From the NCBI RefSeq assembly GCF_000787835.1, contig NZ_BBPP01000038.1, forward strand, positions 38,603-84,051: a stretch of DNA of 45,449 bases, given 5' to 3'. Both the position numbers and the translations under genes were made by a program. This document shows, piece after piece, positions 24,999 through 34,853 of the stretch. The notes beneath the pieces are model-generated. The model ran no database searches. It was given only the letters and a program-made list of their open reading frames with translations, and had not been told where the DNA came from. How positions within the stretch are numbered: the stretch's first letter is position 1; every line of letters starts with the position of its first letter. Origin of the DNA: Streptacidiphilus melanogenes. GTDB taxonomy: Bacteria > Actinomycetota > Actinomycetes > Streptomycetales > Streptomycetaceae.

Positions 24999-26030
24999 GT
25001 GCGTGAGGAGCGTCAGCTCGACGAGCGCAAGCTCGCGGTGCTTCGCGCCATCGTGCAGGACTATGTGGGCACGGAGGAGCCGGTCGGCTCCAAGGCCCTG
25101 GTCGAACGCCACAACCTGGGCGTCTCCTCGGCGACGGTCCGCAACGACATGGCCGTGCTCGAGGACGAGGGGTTCATCCACCAGCCGCACACCAGTGCCG
25201 GCCGGGTGCCCACGGACAAGGGCTACCGCCTCTTCGTGGACCGGTTGACGGAGGTCAAGCCGCTGTCGGTCGCGGAGCGCCGGGCGATCACCAGCTTCCT
25301 GGACCACGCCGTCGACCTCGACGACGTGGTGGCCCGTACGGTCCGGCTGCTCGCGCAGCTGACGCGTCAGGTCGCGGTGGTCCAGTACCCGTCGCTGACC
25401 CGGTCCACGGTGCGGCACGTCGAACTGGTCGCGCTGAGTCCGAGCCGGGTCATGCTGGTGCTGATCACCGACACCGGCCGGGTCGAGCAGCGCCTGGTGG
25501 ACTGCCCGCAGCCGGTCGGCGAGGCGATGCTCCAGGACCTGCGCACCCGTCTCAACGCGGGCGCGGGCGGCCGGCGGTTCGCCGAGGTGCCGCGGCTGCT
25601 CCAGGATCTCCCCGAAAGTTTCACACCTGCGGACCGCCCCGCCGTGTCGACGGTGCTGTCCACTTTGTTCGAGGCGCTGGTGGAGCAGACCGAGGAGCGC
25701 GTCGTCCTCGGCGGCACCGCCAACCTGACCCGGTTCCCGCACGACTTCCCGCTCACCATCGCCCCCGTGCTGGAGGCGCTGGAGGAGCAGGTCGTCCTGC
25801 TTCGGCTGCTGGGTGAGACCGCGGATCCGGGCGTGATGGTCAGAATCGGTCACGAGAACGCCTACGAGGGCCTCAATTCCACCTCCGTCGTCTCGGTGGG
25901 CTACGGTTCGGGCGACGAGACCGTCGCCAAACTCGGCGTGGTCGGCCCGACTCGCATGGACTATCCGGGAACCATGGCCGCCGTCCGGGCGGTTGCCCGG
26001 TATGTCGGCCAGATCCTGGCGGCGTCCTAG
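24999..26030 (+). CDS. hrcA: Heat-inducible transcription repressor HrcA
   Basis: 343 residues: winged-helix N-terminus ([29 protein letters not shown], then [39 protein letters not shown]), followed by the GAF-like/HrcA domain ending in [24 protein letters not shown]. It represses class I heat-shock genes by binding CIRCE, and a perfect CIRCE precedes it, so it is autoregulated. GTG 24999 is preferred over GTG 24993 because GGAGG (24985-24989) is then nine bases away. dnaJ follows after 95 bases, the usual hrcA-dnaJ operon. Confidence 0.97.
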   Translation: MREERQLDERKLAVLRAIVQDYVGTEEPVGSKALVERHNLGVSSATVRNDMAVLEDEGFIHQPHTSAGRVPTDKGYRLFVDRLTEVKPLSVAERRAITSFLDHAVDLDDVVARTVRLLAQLTRQVAVVQYPSLTRSTVRHVELVALSPSRVMLVLITDTGRVEQRLVDCPQPVGEAMLQDLRTRLNAGAGGRRFAEVPRLLQDLPESFTPADRPAVSTVLSTLFEALVEQTEERVVLGGTANLTRFPHDFPLTIAPVLEALEEQVVLLRLLGETADPGVMVRIGHENAYEGLNSTSVVSVGYGSGDETVAKLGVVGPTRMDYPGTMAAVRAVARYVGQILAAS

Positions 26031-26125
26031 GCGGCAGCGACGACGCGACGAGCGACCCAGCAGGGACCGACGACAACGGCCCGACGACCGGCACGAGCCT
26101 CAGACGGAACTAGCGGAGCATTTTG

Positions 26126-27268
26126 GTGGCCACGGACTACTACGCGGTACTCGGCGTCCGACGGGACGCGAGTCAGGACGAGATCAAGAAGGCTTTCCGC
26201 CGTCTGGCGCGCGAGCTGCACCCTGACGTCAACCCGGACCCGAAGACGCAGGAGCGGTTCAAGGAGATCAACGCCGCGTACGAGGTCCTCTCCGACCCGA
26301 ACAAGCGGCAGGTCTACGACCTCGGCGGCGACCCGCTCTCCGCGTCCGGCACGGGTGCCGGCGCGGGCGGCTTCGGCCAGGGCGCGGGTTTCGGCTTCAG
26401 CGACATCATGGACGCGTTCTTCGGCGCGGCCGGCGGCCAGCGGGGCCCGCGTTCGCGGACCCGGCGCGGCCAGGACGCCATGATCCGGATCGACATCGAT
26501 CTGGAGGAGGCGGCCTTCGGCACGACCAAGGAGATCCAGGTCGACACCGCCGTCCGTTGCAACACCTGCAACGGCGAGGGCGCGGCCCCCGGCACCTCGG
26601 CGCAGACCTGCGACATGTGTCGCGGCCGCGGTGAGATCTCGCAGGTCACCCGGTCCTTCCTGGGTCAGGTCATGACCTCGCGCCCCTGCCCCCAGTGCCA
26701 GGGCTTCGGCACCGTCGTGCCGACCCCCTGCCCCGAGTGCGCGGGCGACGGGCGCGTGCGCGCCCGTCGGACGCTGACGGTCAAGATCCCGGCGGGTGTC
26801 GACACCGGCACCCGGATCCAACTGGCCGGCGAGGGCGAGATCGGCCCCGGCGGCGGCCAGCCCGGCGACCTGTACGTCGAGATCTCCGAGAACCCGCACA
26901 AGATCTTCCAGCGGCGCGGAGACGACCTGCACTGCACGGTCACCCTGCCGATGACGGCGGCGTCGCTCGGCACGAAGGTCCCGCTGGAGACGCTGGACGG
27001 CGCGGCGGAGATCGACATCCGTCCCGGCACGCAGTCCGGCCAGTCCATCCCGCTGCACGGGCGCGGCATCACGCACCTGCGCGGCGGCGGCCGCGGCGAC
27101 CTGATCGTCCACGTCGAGGTCCTCACCCCGAGCAAGCTGGACGCGGAGCAGGAGAACCTGCTGCGCCAGCTGGCGAAGCTGCGCGGCGAGGAGCGGCCGT
27201 CCGGGCAGTTCGCGCCGGGCCAGCAGGGGCTCTTCTCGCGTCTGAAGGACGCGTTCAACGGGCGGTAG
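26126..27268 (+). CDS. dnaJ: Chaperone DnaJ (DnaJ2-type, hrcA operon)
   Basis: 380 residues: J domain (residues 1-65) with the HPD motif, a Gly/Phe-rich stretch, and a zinc region with four repeats ([24 protein letters not shown] and CPECAGDG) that can bind two zinc ions. Substrate-binding beta domains follow, then a C-terminal dimerisation part. It stimulates DnaK ATPase and delivers unfolded clients. GTG 26126 has GCGGAG upstream at good distance. It is under the CIRCE-controlled promoter through hrcA. An intergenic inverted repeat begins ten bases after its stop. Confidence 0.97.
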   Translation: MATDYYAVLGVRRDASQDEIKKAFRRLARELHPDVNPDPKTQERFKEINAAYEVLSDPNKRQVYDLGGDPLSASGTGAGAGGFGQGAGFGFSDIMDAFFGAAGGQRGPRSRTRRGQDAMIRIDIDLEEAAFGTTKEIQVDTAVRCNTCNGEGAAPGTSAQTCDMCRGRGEISQVTRSFLGQVMTSRPCPQCQGFGTVVPTPCPECAGDGRVRARRTLTVKIPAGVDTGTRIQLAGEGEIGPGGGQPGDLYVEISENPHKIFQRRGDDLHCTVTLPMTAASLGTKVPLETLDGAAEIDIRPGTQSGQSIPLHGRGITHLRGGGRGDLIVHVEVLTPSKLDAEQENLLRQLAKLRGEERPSGQFAPGQQGLFSRLKDAFNGR

Positions 27269-27277
27269 TCGCACTAT

Positions 27278-27382
27278 CCAGGGGCGCGAGGAACTGCGCG
27301 ACAAGCCACTGAGGTGGTTGGTCGCCGAACGCGCAAGGCCATCCGCATAGGGTGGTTCTCGCGCAGTTCCCCGCGCCCCTGG
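27278..27382. repeat. Intergenic inverted repeat element, copy 1
   Basis: Arms at 27278-27301 and 27359-27382 are complementary at 23 of 24 positions (core GGGGCGCG-GGAACTGCGCGA), with a 57-nt loop holding a smaller CCAC-TGA-GGTGG stem. The sequence type is widespread between Streptomycetaceae genes. It lies between dnaJ and rsmE and could end or attenuate the hrcA-dnaJ transcript. Confidence 0.85.
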
Positions 27383-27413
27383 GTTGTCTCCTTCCGAAAG
27401 CTGAGCGCACACC

Positions 27414-28163
27414 GTGACCGCACCCGTCTTTCTCATCCCCGCTGACCGTCTCTCGAACGCGCGGGTCGGCGGGACGGTGCGGCTCGACGGTGCGGAAGGG
27501 CGGCATGCCGTCTCCGTGAAGCGGCTGAACCCCGGCGAGGAGGTCGTGCTCACCGACGGCGAGGGCGCCGGGCTGCGCGGGACCGTCGCCGCGGTCGAGG
27601 GCAAGGACATCCTCGACGTCACCGTTGCCGAACTCCTCTCCGAGCCGGAGCCGGACCTGCGGATCGTCGTGGTGCAGGCGCTGCCCAAGGGGGACCGCGG
27701 GGAGCTCGCCGTGGAGCTGATGACCGAGGTCGGGGTGGACGAGATCGTGCCCTGGCAGGCGTCCCGCTGCATCACGCAGTGGAAGGGCGAGCGCGGCGAG
27801 AAGGCCCTCGCGAAGTGGCGCGCGACAGCGCGCGAGTCGGGGAAGCAGTCGCGGCGGCTGCGCCTCCCCGTGGTGCACCCGCCGATGAGTAGCCGTCAGG
27901 TCGGCACCCTGCTGGCCTCGGCCACCCTCGCGGGGGTCCTGCACGAGGAGGGCGCGGCCCGCCTCGCCTCCGCGGACCTGCCGTCGTCCGGCTCCGTCGT
28001 CCTGGTCGTCGGCCCCGAGGGCGGCGTCTCCCCGGACGAGATGGACGCGTTCACCACGGCCGGCGCCGGCGCGTACCTGCTCGGACCGTCCGTGCTGCGC
28101 ACCTCGACCGCGGGCGTCGCGGCCGCCTCGCTGCTGCTCGGCCGCAGCGGCCGCTGGGGCTGA
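27414..28163 (+). CDS. rsmE: 16S rRNA (uracil-1498-N3)-methyltransferase RsmE
   Basis: 249 residues: an N-terminal PUA-like part with GAEGRHAVSVKRLNPGEEVVLTDGEG, and a C-terminal SPOUT knot with QALPKGDRGELAVELMTEVGVDEIVPW, VVGPEGGVSPDE and LLGPSVLRTSTAG, the trefoil-knot AdoMet site. It methylates U1498 of 16S rRNA. GTG 27414 starts right after the intergenic repeat. The conserved dnaJ-rsmE order is kept. Confidence 0.96.
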   Translation: MTAPVFLIPADRLSNARVGGTVRLDGAEGRHAVSVKRLNPGEEVVLTDGEGAGLRGTVAAVEGKDILDVTVAELLSEPEPDLRIVVVQALPKGDRGELAVELMTEVGVDEIVPWQASRCITQWKGERGEKALAKWRATARESGKQSRRLRLPVVHPPMSSRQVGTLLASATLAGVLHEEGAARLASADLPSSGSVVLVVGPEGGVSPDEMDAFTTAGAGAYLLGPSVLRTSTAGVAAASLLLGRSGRWG

Positions 28164-28230
28164 GGCCTGCCCTGGTTCGACCACGGAAAAACATCTCGAA
28201 TCTCGGAGGCCCGCTCGATAGCGTGCGCGC

Positions 28231-31200
28231 GTGACAGAGACGCAGACGCACACTCAGCAGCAGACACCGCGCACCGACGGCTACCTCCGGCATCCCGACA
28301 TCCACGGCGACCTGGTCGCCTTCGTCGCCGAGGACGACGTGTGGGTCGCCCCCGTCGTCGGCGGGCGGGCCTGGCGGGTGAGTGCCGACCATGTGCCGGT
28401 GGCCGGCGTCCGGTTCTCGCCGGACGGGACGATGCTGGCGTGGGCGTCGACGCGGGACGGTGCTCCCGAGGTGCACGTCGCGCCGGTCGACGGCGGGCCC
28501 GCGCGGCGACTGACGTACTGGGGGAACCCGAACACCGTGGTGCTCGGCTGGACCGCGGACGGCGAGGTCGTCGCCGCGAGCGCCCAGGGCAGGCGGTCCC
28601 GGGCACAGGTGTGGGCGCACGCGGTGCCACTGGACGGCGGCCCCGCGCGGACGCTGCCGTTCGGGCGGCTCGGCGGCCTCGCACGGCAGCCGGACGGGGA
28701 CGGTGTGCTGCTCAGCTCCTCCGGCGCGCGGGAGGCCGCGCACTGGAAGCGCTATCGCGGCGGCCGCGCCGGCAAGCTCTGGATCGGCGCCGAAGGCGGT
28801 GAGTTCACCCGCCTCCACGCCGCTCTGGACGGGAACCTCGAATCGCCGCTGTGGGTGGGCGAGCGGGTCGCTTTCCTCTCCGACCACGACGGCGTCGGCC
28901 GCCTGTGGTCCAGCCTGCCGGACGGCTCCGACCTGCGCGCCCACGGCCGGCACGACTTCTACGCCCGCAACGCCGCGACCGACGGCGAGCGCGTCGTCTA
29001 CCACGCGGGCGGCGACCTGTGGCTGCTGGACTCGCTCGCCGAGGGCGCCTCGCCGCGTCGGCTGGAGATCCGCCTCGGCGGGCCGCGCAGCCGGCGGCAG
29101 CCGTATCCGGTCGAGGCCGGGGCCCACCTCGGCGCGGTCGCCGTGGACGGCGACGGACGGTCCAGCGTCGTCGAGGTGCGCGGCACCCTGCACCGGGTCA
29201 CCCACCGTGACGGGCCGGTGCGGGAGTTGGCGGCGAAGCCCGGCGTGCGGCACCGCCTGCCGGTCGCGCTGCCGGACGGCGCCTCGGCATGGGTGACGGA
29301 CGCCGAGGGTGACGACGCCCTGGAGTTCTCCGACGGCCGCCGCGTGCTGGCCGGCCGCCTCGGACGCGTCGAGGAGCTGGCGGCCTCGCCCGACGGGCGG
29401 CTGCTCGCGGTCGCCGACCGGCAGGGCCGGATCCTGCTCATCGCGACCGGCGACCCCGAGGGCGAGGCCGGGCTGCGTGAGCTGGACCGCAGCGAGCACG
29501 CCCAGGCGTCCGGCCTGGCCTTCTCGCCCGACTCGGGCTGGCTCGCCTGGTCGCACTCGCTCAGCGTGGAGGAGACGATCACTCAGATCCGGCTCGCCCG
29601 CGTCGACACCGGCGAGGTCGTCGAGGCGACCCCGGCGCGGTTCCGCGACTGGTCGCCCGCGTTCACCGCGGACGGCCGCCACCTCGCCTTCCTCTCCGCG
29701 CGCGACTTCGACCCGGTCTACGACGAGCACGCGTTCGACCTGTCGTTCCCCGCCGCCTCCCGTCCGTACCTGCTCACCCTCGACGCCGAGAGCCTCTCGC
29801 CCTTCGGGCCGCTGGCGCAGGGCCGTTCCGTCGGCGGGTCCGCCGACGGCGAGCCGGCTGCGGACGCGGCCCCGGGGACCCTGACGACGGACGTCGACGC
29901 CGACGGCCTCGGCGCCCGGGTGCTGGCCTTCCCCGTCCCCGCCGGCCGCTACGGCCACCTGCACGCCGTCAAGGGCGGCGTCGCCTGGCTGCACCACCCG
30001 CTGGTCGGCAACCTCGGCCACGGCCGCGCCACCCCGGAGACCGCACCCGAGCGCAGCGCCCTGGAGTACTACGACCTGACCGCCCGTCGCCTGACGGTGC
30101 TCGTCGACGCGCTCGACGGGTACGCGGTCTCCGGCGACGGCGGCCGGGTCGTGGTCCACGACGGCGAGTCGCTGACCGTGCTGCCCGCCGACAGCCGCGT
30201 CGAGAAGGACGACAAGGACGACACCCGCGTCGAGGTGGACCTGTCCCGGATCCGGGTCACCGTCGAACCGGCCGCCGAGTGGCGGCAGATGTTCGACGAG
30301 ACCGCCCGCCTGATGCGCGACAACTTCTGGCGACCCGACCTGGGCGGCATCGACTGGGACGCGGTCCAGGCCCGCTACCGGCCGCTCGTCGAGCGCCTGG
30401 GCAGCCACGGCGACCTCGTCGACCTGCTCTGGGAGCTCCAGGGCGAGCCCGGCACCTCGCACGCCTACGTCACCCCGCCCGCGTCCGGCCACGGCGCCTC
30501 GCGCGGCCTCGGCTTCCTCGGCGCGGACCTCGCCCGGGACGACCAGGGCGTGTGGCGGGTGACGAGCGTGCTGCCCGGCGAGTCCTCCGACCCGCAGGCG
30601 CGCTCGCCGCTGGCCGCGCCCGGCGTGGCGGTCCGTACCGGCGACGCGCTGCTGGCCGTGGACGGCCGCCCCGTCGACACCCTCACCGGGCCCGCACCGC
30701 TGCTCGTCGGAACGGCCGGCAAGCCGGTCGAGCTGACGGTCGCCCCGGCGGACGGCGGAGCGCAGCGCACCGTCGTCGTGGTGCCGCTGGCCGACGAGGC
30801 GTCCCTGCGCTACCACGTCTGGGTCGCCGGCCGTCGCGCCCACGTCCACACCGCGTCCGGCGGCCGCCTCGGATACCTGCACGTGCCGGACATGGTCAGC
30901 AACGGCTGGGCCCAACTCCACCGCGATCTGCGGACCGAGATCCGCAACGAGGGCCTGGTCGTGGACGTCCGCGAGAACCGCGGCGGGCACACCTCGCAGC
31001 TGGTCATCGAGAAGCTGAACCGCCGCGTCATCGGCTGGGACATGCCCCGCGACAGCGTCGCGGTCACCTACCCCTCGGACGCCCCGCGCGGCCCGCTGGT
31101 CGCCGTGACGGACGAGTTCGCGGGCTCCGACGGCGACATCGTCGGCGCGGCGTTCCAGGCGCTGCGCCTCGGCCCGGTGGTCGGGGTCCGCAGCTGGGGC

Positions 31201-31455
31201 GGGGTGGTCGGCATCGACATGCGCTACCACCTGGTCGACGGCACCGCGGTCACCCAACCGCGTTACGCGACCTGGATGGAGGGCTACGGCTTCGGCCTCG
31301 AGAACCACGGCGTCGACCCGGACGTCGAGGTCGTCTGCCCCCCGCACGCAGCAGCGGCGGGCCGCGACCCCCAACTCGACGAGGCCATCCGCCTCGCGCT
31401 CACCGCGCTCGAATCCCACCCGGCCGCGAACCCGCCGTCCATCCCGGAGCTGTGA
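28231..31455 (+). CDS. Tricorn-like S41 family protease
   Basis: 1074 residues: N-terminal beta-propeller repeats (residues ~20-640, with repeated FSPDG..LAW and FTADGRHLAF blades), a PDZ-like domain (~765-855) and a C-terminal S41 core. Catalytic residues fall where the Thermoplasma tricorn set is: S743-H744 (GTSHAYV), nucleophile S966-D967 (AGSDGD) and E1024 (FGLENHG). It is probably a cytosolic oligomeric peptidase acting on peptides released by the proteasome or other proteases. GTG 28231 follows TAGCGT (28219-28224) by 6 nt with no ribosome binding site, suggesting a leaderless start. Confidence 0.95.
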   Translation: MTETQTHTQQQTPRTDGYLRHPDIHGDLVAFVAEDDVWVAPVVGGRAWRVSADHVPVAGVRFSPDGTMLAWASTRDGAPEVHVAPVDGGPARRLTYWGNPNTVVLGWTADGEVVAASAQGRRSRAQVWAHAVPLDGGPARTLPFGRLGGLARQPDGDGVLLSSSGAREAAHWKRYRGGRAGKLWIGAEGGEFTRLHAALDGNLESPLWVGERVAFLSDHDGVGRLWSSLPDGSDLRAHGRHDFYARNAATDGERVVYHAGGDLWLLDSLAEGASPRRLEIRLGGPRSRRQPYPVEAGAHLGAVAVDGDGRSSVVEVRGTLHRVTHRDGPVRELAAKPGVRHRLPVALPDGASAWVTDAEGDDALEFSDGRRVLAGRLGRVEELAASPDGRLLAVADRQGRILLIATGDPEGEAGLRELDRSEHAQASGLAFSPDSGWLAWSHSLSVEETITQIRLARVDTGEVVEATPARFRDWSPAFTADGRHLAFLSARDFDPVYDEHAFDLSFPAASRPYLLTLDAESLSPFGPLAQGRSVGGSADGEPAADAAPGTLTTDVDADGLGARVLAFPVPAGRYGHLHAVKGGVAWLHHPLVGNLGHGRATPETAPERSALEYYDLTARRLTVLVDALDGYAVSGDGGRVVVHDGESLTVLPADSRVEKDDKDDTRVEVDLSRIRVTVEPAAEWRQMFDETARLMRDNFWRPDLGGIDWDAVQARYRPLVERLGSHGDLVDLLWELQGEPGTSHAYVTPPASGHGASRGLGFLGADLARDDQGVWRVTSVLPGESSDPQARSPLAAPGVAVRTGDALLAVDGRPVDTLTGPAPLLVGTAGKPVELTVAPADGGAQRTVVVVPLADEASLRYHVWVAGRRAHVHTASGGRLGYLHVPDMVSNGWAQLHRDLRTEIRNEGLVVDVRENRGGHTSQLVIEKLNRRVIGWDMPRDSVAVTYPSDAPRGPLVAVTDEFAGSDGDIVGAAFQALRLGPVVGVRSWGGVVGIDMRYHLVDGTAVTQPRYATWMEGYGFGLENHGVDPDVEVVCPPHAAAAGRDPQLDEAIRLALTALESHPAANPPSIPEL

Positions 31456-31459
31456 CCAT

Positions 31460-31695
31460 CCGGGGGCGCGGGGCTCTGCTCGATCAACTGCGTGCACGAC
31501 AACCCACCCAGTGTGGTGAGTCGCCGCGCGCGCAGGGCCATTCGCACAGGGTGGTTGCTCGCGCCCACGCGGCGGAGCCGCACATCGGGCACAGCCCCGC
31601 GCCCCTGGGAGCTGCAACTTCGTCATCGGGCGAGGTCGTCGCGCCCACGCGGAGCCGCACATCGGGCGCGGCCCTGCGCCCCTGGACGGTGCAAC
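31460..31695. repeat. Intergenic repeat element, copy 2, with internal tandem duplication
   Basis: This fills most of the 301-bp gap 31456-31756. Outer arms 31460-31475 and 31593-31608 pair at 15 of 16 bases. The segment 31498-31563 aligns with 27299-27363 of copy 1 at roughly three quarters of positions. The right part is duplicated: 31559-31618 and 31639-31695 are near copies (80-bp period; the second lacks three bases). The remainder of the gap holds a TACGAT hexamer (31716-31721) and CAGGAG before the HIT gene. Confidence 0.8.
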
Positions 31696-31756
31696 GGCAT
31701 CCATCAGGGCATCGGTACGATTCCGTTCTGAGACCCCCAGACTTCAGGAGCGTGTG

Positions 31757-32116
31757 ATGGCCGGCGAGGCCCAGGCGGACTGCGTGTTCTGCAAGATCGT
31801 GGCCGGGGAGATCCCCTCCACCAAGGTGCGCGAGACCGAGCACACGCTCGCCTTCCGCGACATCAACCCGCAGATGCCGACGCACGTCCTCGTCGTGCCG
31901 AAGGCGCACTACCCCGACGCCGCCGCGCTCGCCGTCGCGGACCCGGGGCTCGCGGGGGCCGTGCTCGCCGAGGCGGGGCGGGTCGCGGAGGAGGAGAAGG
32001 TCGTCGACAGCGGATACCGGCTGATCTTCAACACCGGTTCCGGCGCGGGCCAGACGGTGTTCCACGCCCACGTGCACGTGCTCGCCGGGGGCGGGCTGCA
32101 CGAGAAGCTGGTCTGA
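31757..32116 (+). CDS. HIT domain nucleoside phosphate hydrolase/transferase
   Basis: 119 residues, the whole HIT fold: [27 protein letters not shown] and the histidine triad in [11 protein letters not shown]. This is the HinT-like branch that hydrolyses AMP-lysine and similar phosphoramidates. ATG 31757 is chosen over GTG 31754 because of CAGGAG six bases upstream. The MBL-fold gene begins five bases after its stop, so these two are co-transcribed. Confidence 0.95.
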   Translation: MAGEAQADCVFCKIVAGEIPSTKVRETEHTLAFRDINPQMPTHVLVVPKAHYPDAAALAVADPGLAGAVLAEAGRVAEEEKVVDSGYRLIFNTGSGAGQTVFHAHVHVLAGGGLHEKLV

Positions 32117-32121
32117 GCCGC

Positions 32122-33039
32122 GTGTCCGCACGCGAGCTGGTCGTGCTCGGCACGGCCAGCCAGGTCCCGACGAGGCATCGCAACCACAACGGCTACCTGC
32201 TCCGCTGGGACGGCGAGGGCCTGCTCTTCGACCCGGGCGAGGGCACCCAGCGGCAGATGCTGCACGCCGGGGTGAGCGCGCACGACATCACCCGGATCTG
32301 CGTCACGCACTTCCACGGCGACCACTGCCTCGGCCTGCCGGGCGTGATCCAGCGGATCAACCTGGACAAGGTGCCCTACCCGGTGCCGGTGCACTACCCG
32401 GCCTCGGGCGAGCAGTTCTTCGAGCGGCTCCGGCACGCCAGCGCGTTCTTCGAGTCCGTCGAGCTGCGGCCCGAGCCCGTCTCGGGCGAGGGCGGGCCAC
32501 TGAAGGCCACCGGCCGCGAGCGGACGCCGTTCACGCTCGAGGCCGCGCGCCTGTCGCACCCCGTCGAGTCCTACGGCTACCGCCTCGTCGAGCCCGACGG
32601 GCGGCGTCTGCTGCCGCACAAGCTGCGCGAGCACGGCATCTCCGGCCCGGACGTGGGACGGCTCCAGCGCGAGGGACGTCTGGGCGACGTCACCCTCGGC
32701 GACGTGAGCGAGACGCGGCGCGGTCAGCGGGCGGCGTTCGTGATGGACACCCGGCTGTGCGAGGGCGTGTCGGCCCTCGCCGACGGCGCGGACCTGCTGG
32801 TCATCGAGGCGACCTTCCTCGACGCGGACGAGCACCTCGCGCAGGAGCACGGCCACCTGACCGCCGCGCAGGCTGCGCGGGTGGCGGCCGAGGGCGGCGT
32901 GCGGACGCTCGTGCTGACGCACTTCTCGCAGCGCTACCCGGACCTGGAGGCCCACCTCACGGAGGCCCGACGGCACTTCGACGGCGAGATCGTGGTCGCC
33001 GCGGACCTGATGCGCGTCCCGGTGCCGCCCCGCCACTGA
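32122..33039 (+). CDS. rnz: Ribonuclease Z (MBL-fold tRNA 3' endonuclease)
   Basis: 305 residues. The metallo-beta-lactamase motif HFHGDH (H63, H65, D67, H68), [18 protein letters not shown] at the N-terminus, PVESYGYRL, the MDTRLC Asp, [12 protein letters not shown] and the late LTHFSQRY histidine match RNase Z, including the HST/flexible-arm context. It removes 3' trailers from tRNA precursors. GTG 32122 lies five bases after the HIT gene stop. Confidence 0.93.
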   Translation: MSARELVVLGTASQVPTRHRNHNGYLLRWDGEGLLFDPGEGTQRQMLHAGVSAHDITRICVTHFHGDHCLGLPGVIQRINLDKVPYPVPVHYPASGEQFFERLRHASAFFESVELRPEPVSGEGGPLKATGRERTPFTLEAARLSHPVESYGYRLVEPDGRRLLPHKLREHGISGPDVGRLQREGRLGDVTLGDVSETRRGQRAAFVMDTRLCEGVSALADGADLLVIEATFLDADEHLAQEHGHLTAAQAARVAAEGGVRTLVLTHFSQRYPDLEAHLTEARRHFDGEIVVAADLMRVPVPPRH

Positions 33040-33135
33040 AATGAACAGCGGAACAAATCACTGGCGCATCCCCGCTGACCCGCGCAGCATCGTTGTCCCA
33101 GGCCGTATCGTCCGTCGTACCCTTTTCCTATCCGA

Positions 33136-33151
33136 ATCGGTGGGAACCGAT
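33136..33151. promoter_or_regulatory. Dyad ATCGGT-GGGA-ACCGAT in phoH leader
   Basis: A perfect 6-4-6 inverted repeat 45 bases before the phoH start, in the 157-bp gap after rnz. A loose TTGTCC/TACCCT promoter-like pair lies upstream of it. It could be an operator or a leader hairpin. Confidence 0.3.
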
Positions 33152-33196
33152 GGACCCGACAGAGAAATGGGATGAGGCAGGCCCCAGCGCCGACCT

Positions 33197-34261
33197 ATGA
33201 CTTCTCAAACGCAGACTCAGACGCCTCAGTCGCAGACCCAAGCGCGCATCGTCATCCCTGAGAAGCACCCGATGGTGACGGTGCTCGGTACCGGGGACTC
33301 ACTCCTCCGCGTGATCGAGAACGCCTTCCCCTCCGTCGACATCCACGCCCGTGGCAACGAGGTCACCGCGACCGGTGAGCCGCGCGAGACCGCGCTGGTG
33401 CAGCGTGTGTTCGACGAGATGCTGCTGGTGCTCCGCACCGGGCAGCCGCTGACCGAGGACACCGTGGAGCGTTCCATCGCGATGCTGCGCAAGGCCGCAG
33501 AGGATCCGAACAGCCCCGAGGCGCACGAGAGCCCCTCGTCCGTCTTCACGGCGAACATCCTCTCCAACCGCGGCCGCTCGATCCGTCCCAAGACGCTGAA
33601 CCAGCAGACCTACGTGGACGCGATCGACCGTCACACCATCGTCTTCGGCATCGGCCCGGCCGGTACCGGCAAGACGTACCTGGCCATGGCCAAGGCCGTG
33701 CAGGCGCTGCAGGCCAAGCAGGTCAACCGGATCATCCTGACCCGCCCCGCCGTCGAGGCCGGCGAGCGGCTCGGCTTCCTGCCCGGCACCCTCTACGAGA
33801 AGATCGACCCGTACCTGCGCCCGCTCTACGACGCGCTGCACGACATGATCGATCCGGACTCGATCCCGCGCCTGATGGCGGCCGGGACGATCGAGGTGGC
33901 CCCCCTCGCCTACATGCGCGGTCGCACCCTCAACGACGCGTTCATCATCCTCGACGAGGCGCAGAACACCAGCGCCGAGCAGATGAAGATGTTCCTGACC
34001 CGTCTCGGCTTCAACTCCAAGATCGTGGTCACCGGTGACATCACGCAGATCGACCTGCCGGGTGGCACGGTCAGCGGTCTGCGCGTGGTCCAGGACATCC
34101 TGGCCGGGGTGGACGACATCCACTTCTCGCGCCTGACCAGCGCGGACGTCGTCCGGCACAAGCTGGTCGGCCGCATCGTGGACGCGTACAGCCGTTACGA
34201 CGCGCACACCGCGCACACCGCGCACGGCTCCGCGGCCCCGCCGCAGCAGCACCGCAAGTGA
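33197..34261 (+). CDS. phoH: PhoH family ATPase
   Basis: 354 residues: an N-terminal KH-like region (residues ~20-85) and the PhoH ATPase with Walker A GPAGTGKT (153-160), [16 protein letters not shown] and Walker [12 protein letters not shown], then [11 protein letters not shown]. The N-terminus is a Gln/Thr-rich tail and the C-terminus a short His/Ala-rich tail. PhoH proteins are phosphate-starvation-associated, RNA-linked ATPases; the phoH-ybeY pair is widely conserved, which argues for RNA processing. Confidence 0.96.
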   Translation: MTSQTQTQTPQSQTQARIVIPEKHPMVTVLGTGDSLLRVIENAFPSVDIHARGNEVTATGEPRETALVQRVFDEMLLVLRTGQPLTEDTVERSIAMLRKAAEDPNSPEAHESPSSVFTANILSNRGRSIRPKTLNQQTYVDAIDRHTIVFGIGPAGTGKTYLAMAKAVQALQAKQVNRIILTRPAVEAGERLGFLPGTLYEKIDPYLRPLYDALHDMIDPDSIPRLMAAGTIEVAPLAYMRGRTLNDAFIILDEAQNTSAEQMKMFLTRLGFNSKIVVTGDITQIDLPGGTVSGLRVVQDILAGVDDIHFSRLTSADVVRHKLVGRIVDAYSRYDAHTAHTAHGSAAPPQQHRK

Positions 34262-34313
34262 ACCCGCACCGCCCCGCAGACAACTGATCAGGAAGCCGAG
34301 AACCCCACTCGCC

Positions 34314-34802
34314 ATGGCGATCGACATCAACAACGAATCCGGTACGGACGTCGACGAGGAGGCGCTCCTCGACGTCGCGCGCTTCGCACTGGACCGGATG
34401 CGCATCCACCCGCTCTCCGAGCTCTCCGTCATCGTCGTGGACGAGGAGGCCATGGCGGCGCTGCACGTGCAGTGGATGGACGAGCCCGGGCCGACGGACG
34501 TGATGTCGTTCCCGATGGACGAGCTGCGGCCCGGCAAGGAGGACGAGGAGCCTCCGCAGGGCCTGCTCGGCGACATCGTGCTGTGCCCGGAGGTCGCGGC
34601 CAAGCAGGGTGCGGCCAACGGGCACTCCATGGACGCCGAGCTCCAGCTGCTCACCGTCCACGGCGTGCTGCACGTCCTCGGCTACGACCACGAGGACCCG
34701 GAGGAGGAGCGGGAGATGTTCGGCCTGCAGAAGCGCATCCTGGACGACTGGCGCGCCGCCCGCGGCGAGACCGGACCGTCCCCGGCCCCCACCACCCGCT
34801 GA
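34314..34802 (+). CDS. ybeY: rRNA maturation endoribonuclease YbeY
   Basis: 162 residues with the zinc motif [11 protein letters not shown] (H116, H120, H126), and the preceding [10 protein letters not shown] and [10 protein letters not shown] blocks. It takes part in 16S rRNA 3'-end maturation and ribosome quality control. It follows phoH after 52 bases in the conserved order. The C-terminal ~20 residues are a Pro/Thr-rich tail. Confidence 0.97.
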   Translation: MAIDINNESGTDVDEEALLDVARFALDRMRIHPLSELSVIVVDEEAMAALHVQWMDEPGPTDVMSFPMDELRPGKEDEEPPQGLLGDIVLCPEVAAKQGAANGHSMDAELQLLTVHGVLHVLGYDHEDPEEEREMFGLQKRILDDWRAARGETGPSPAPTTR

Positions 34803-34853
34803 GCGCGTACAAGCCGAAGACGAAGAAGACGAAGAAGAGAAAACGCCACAGAG

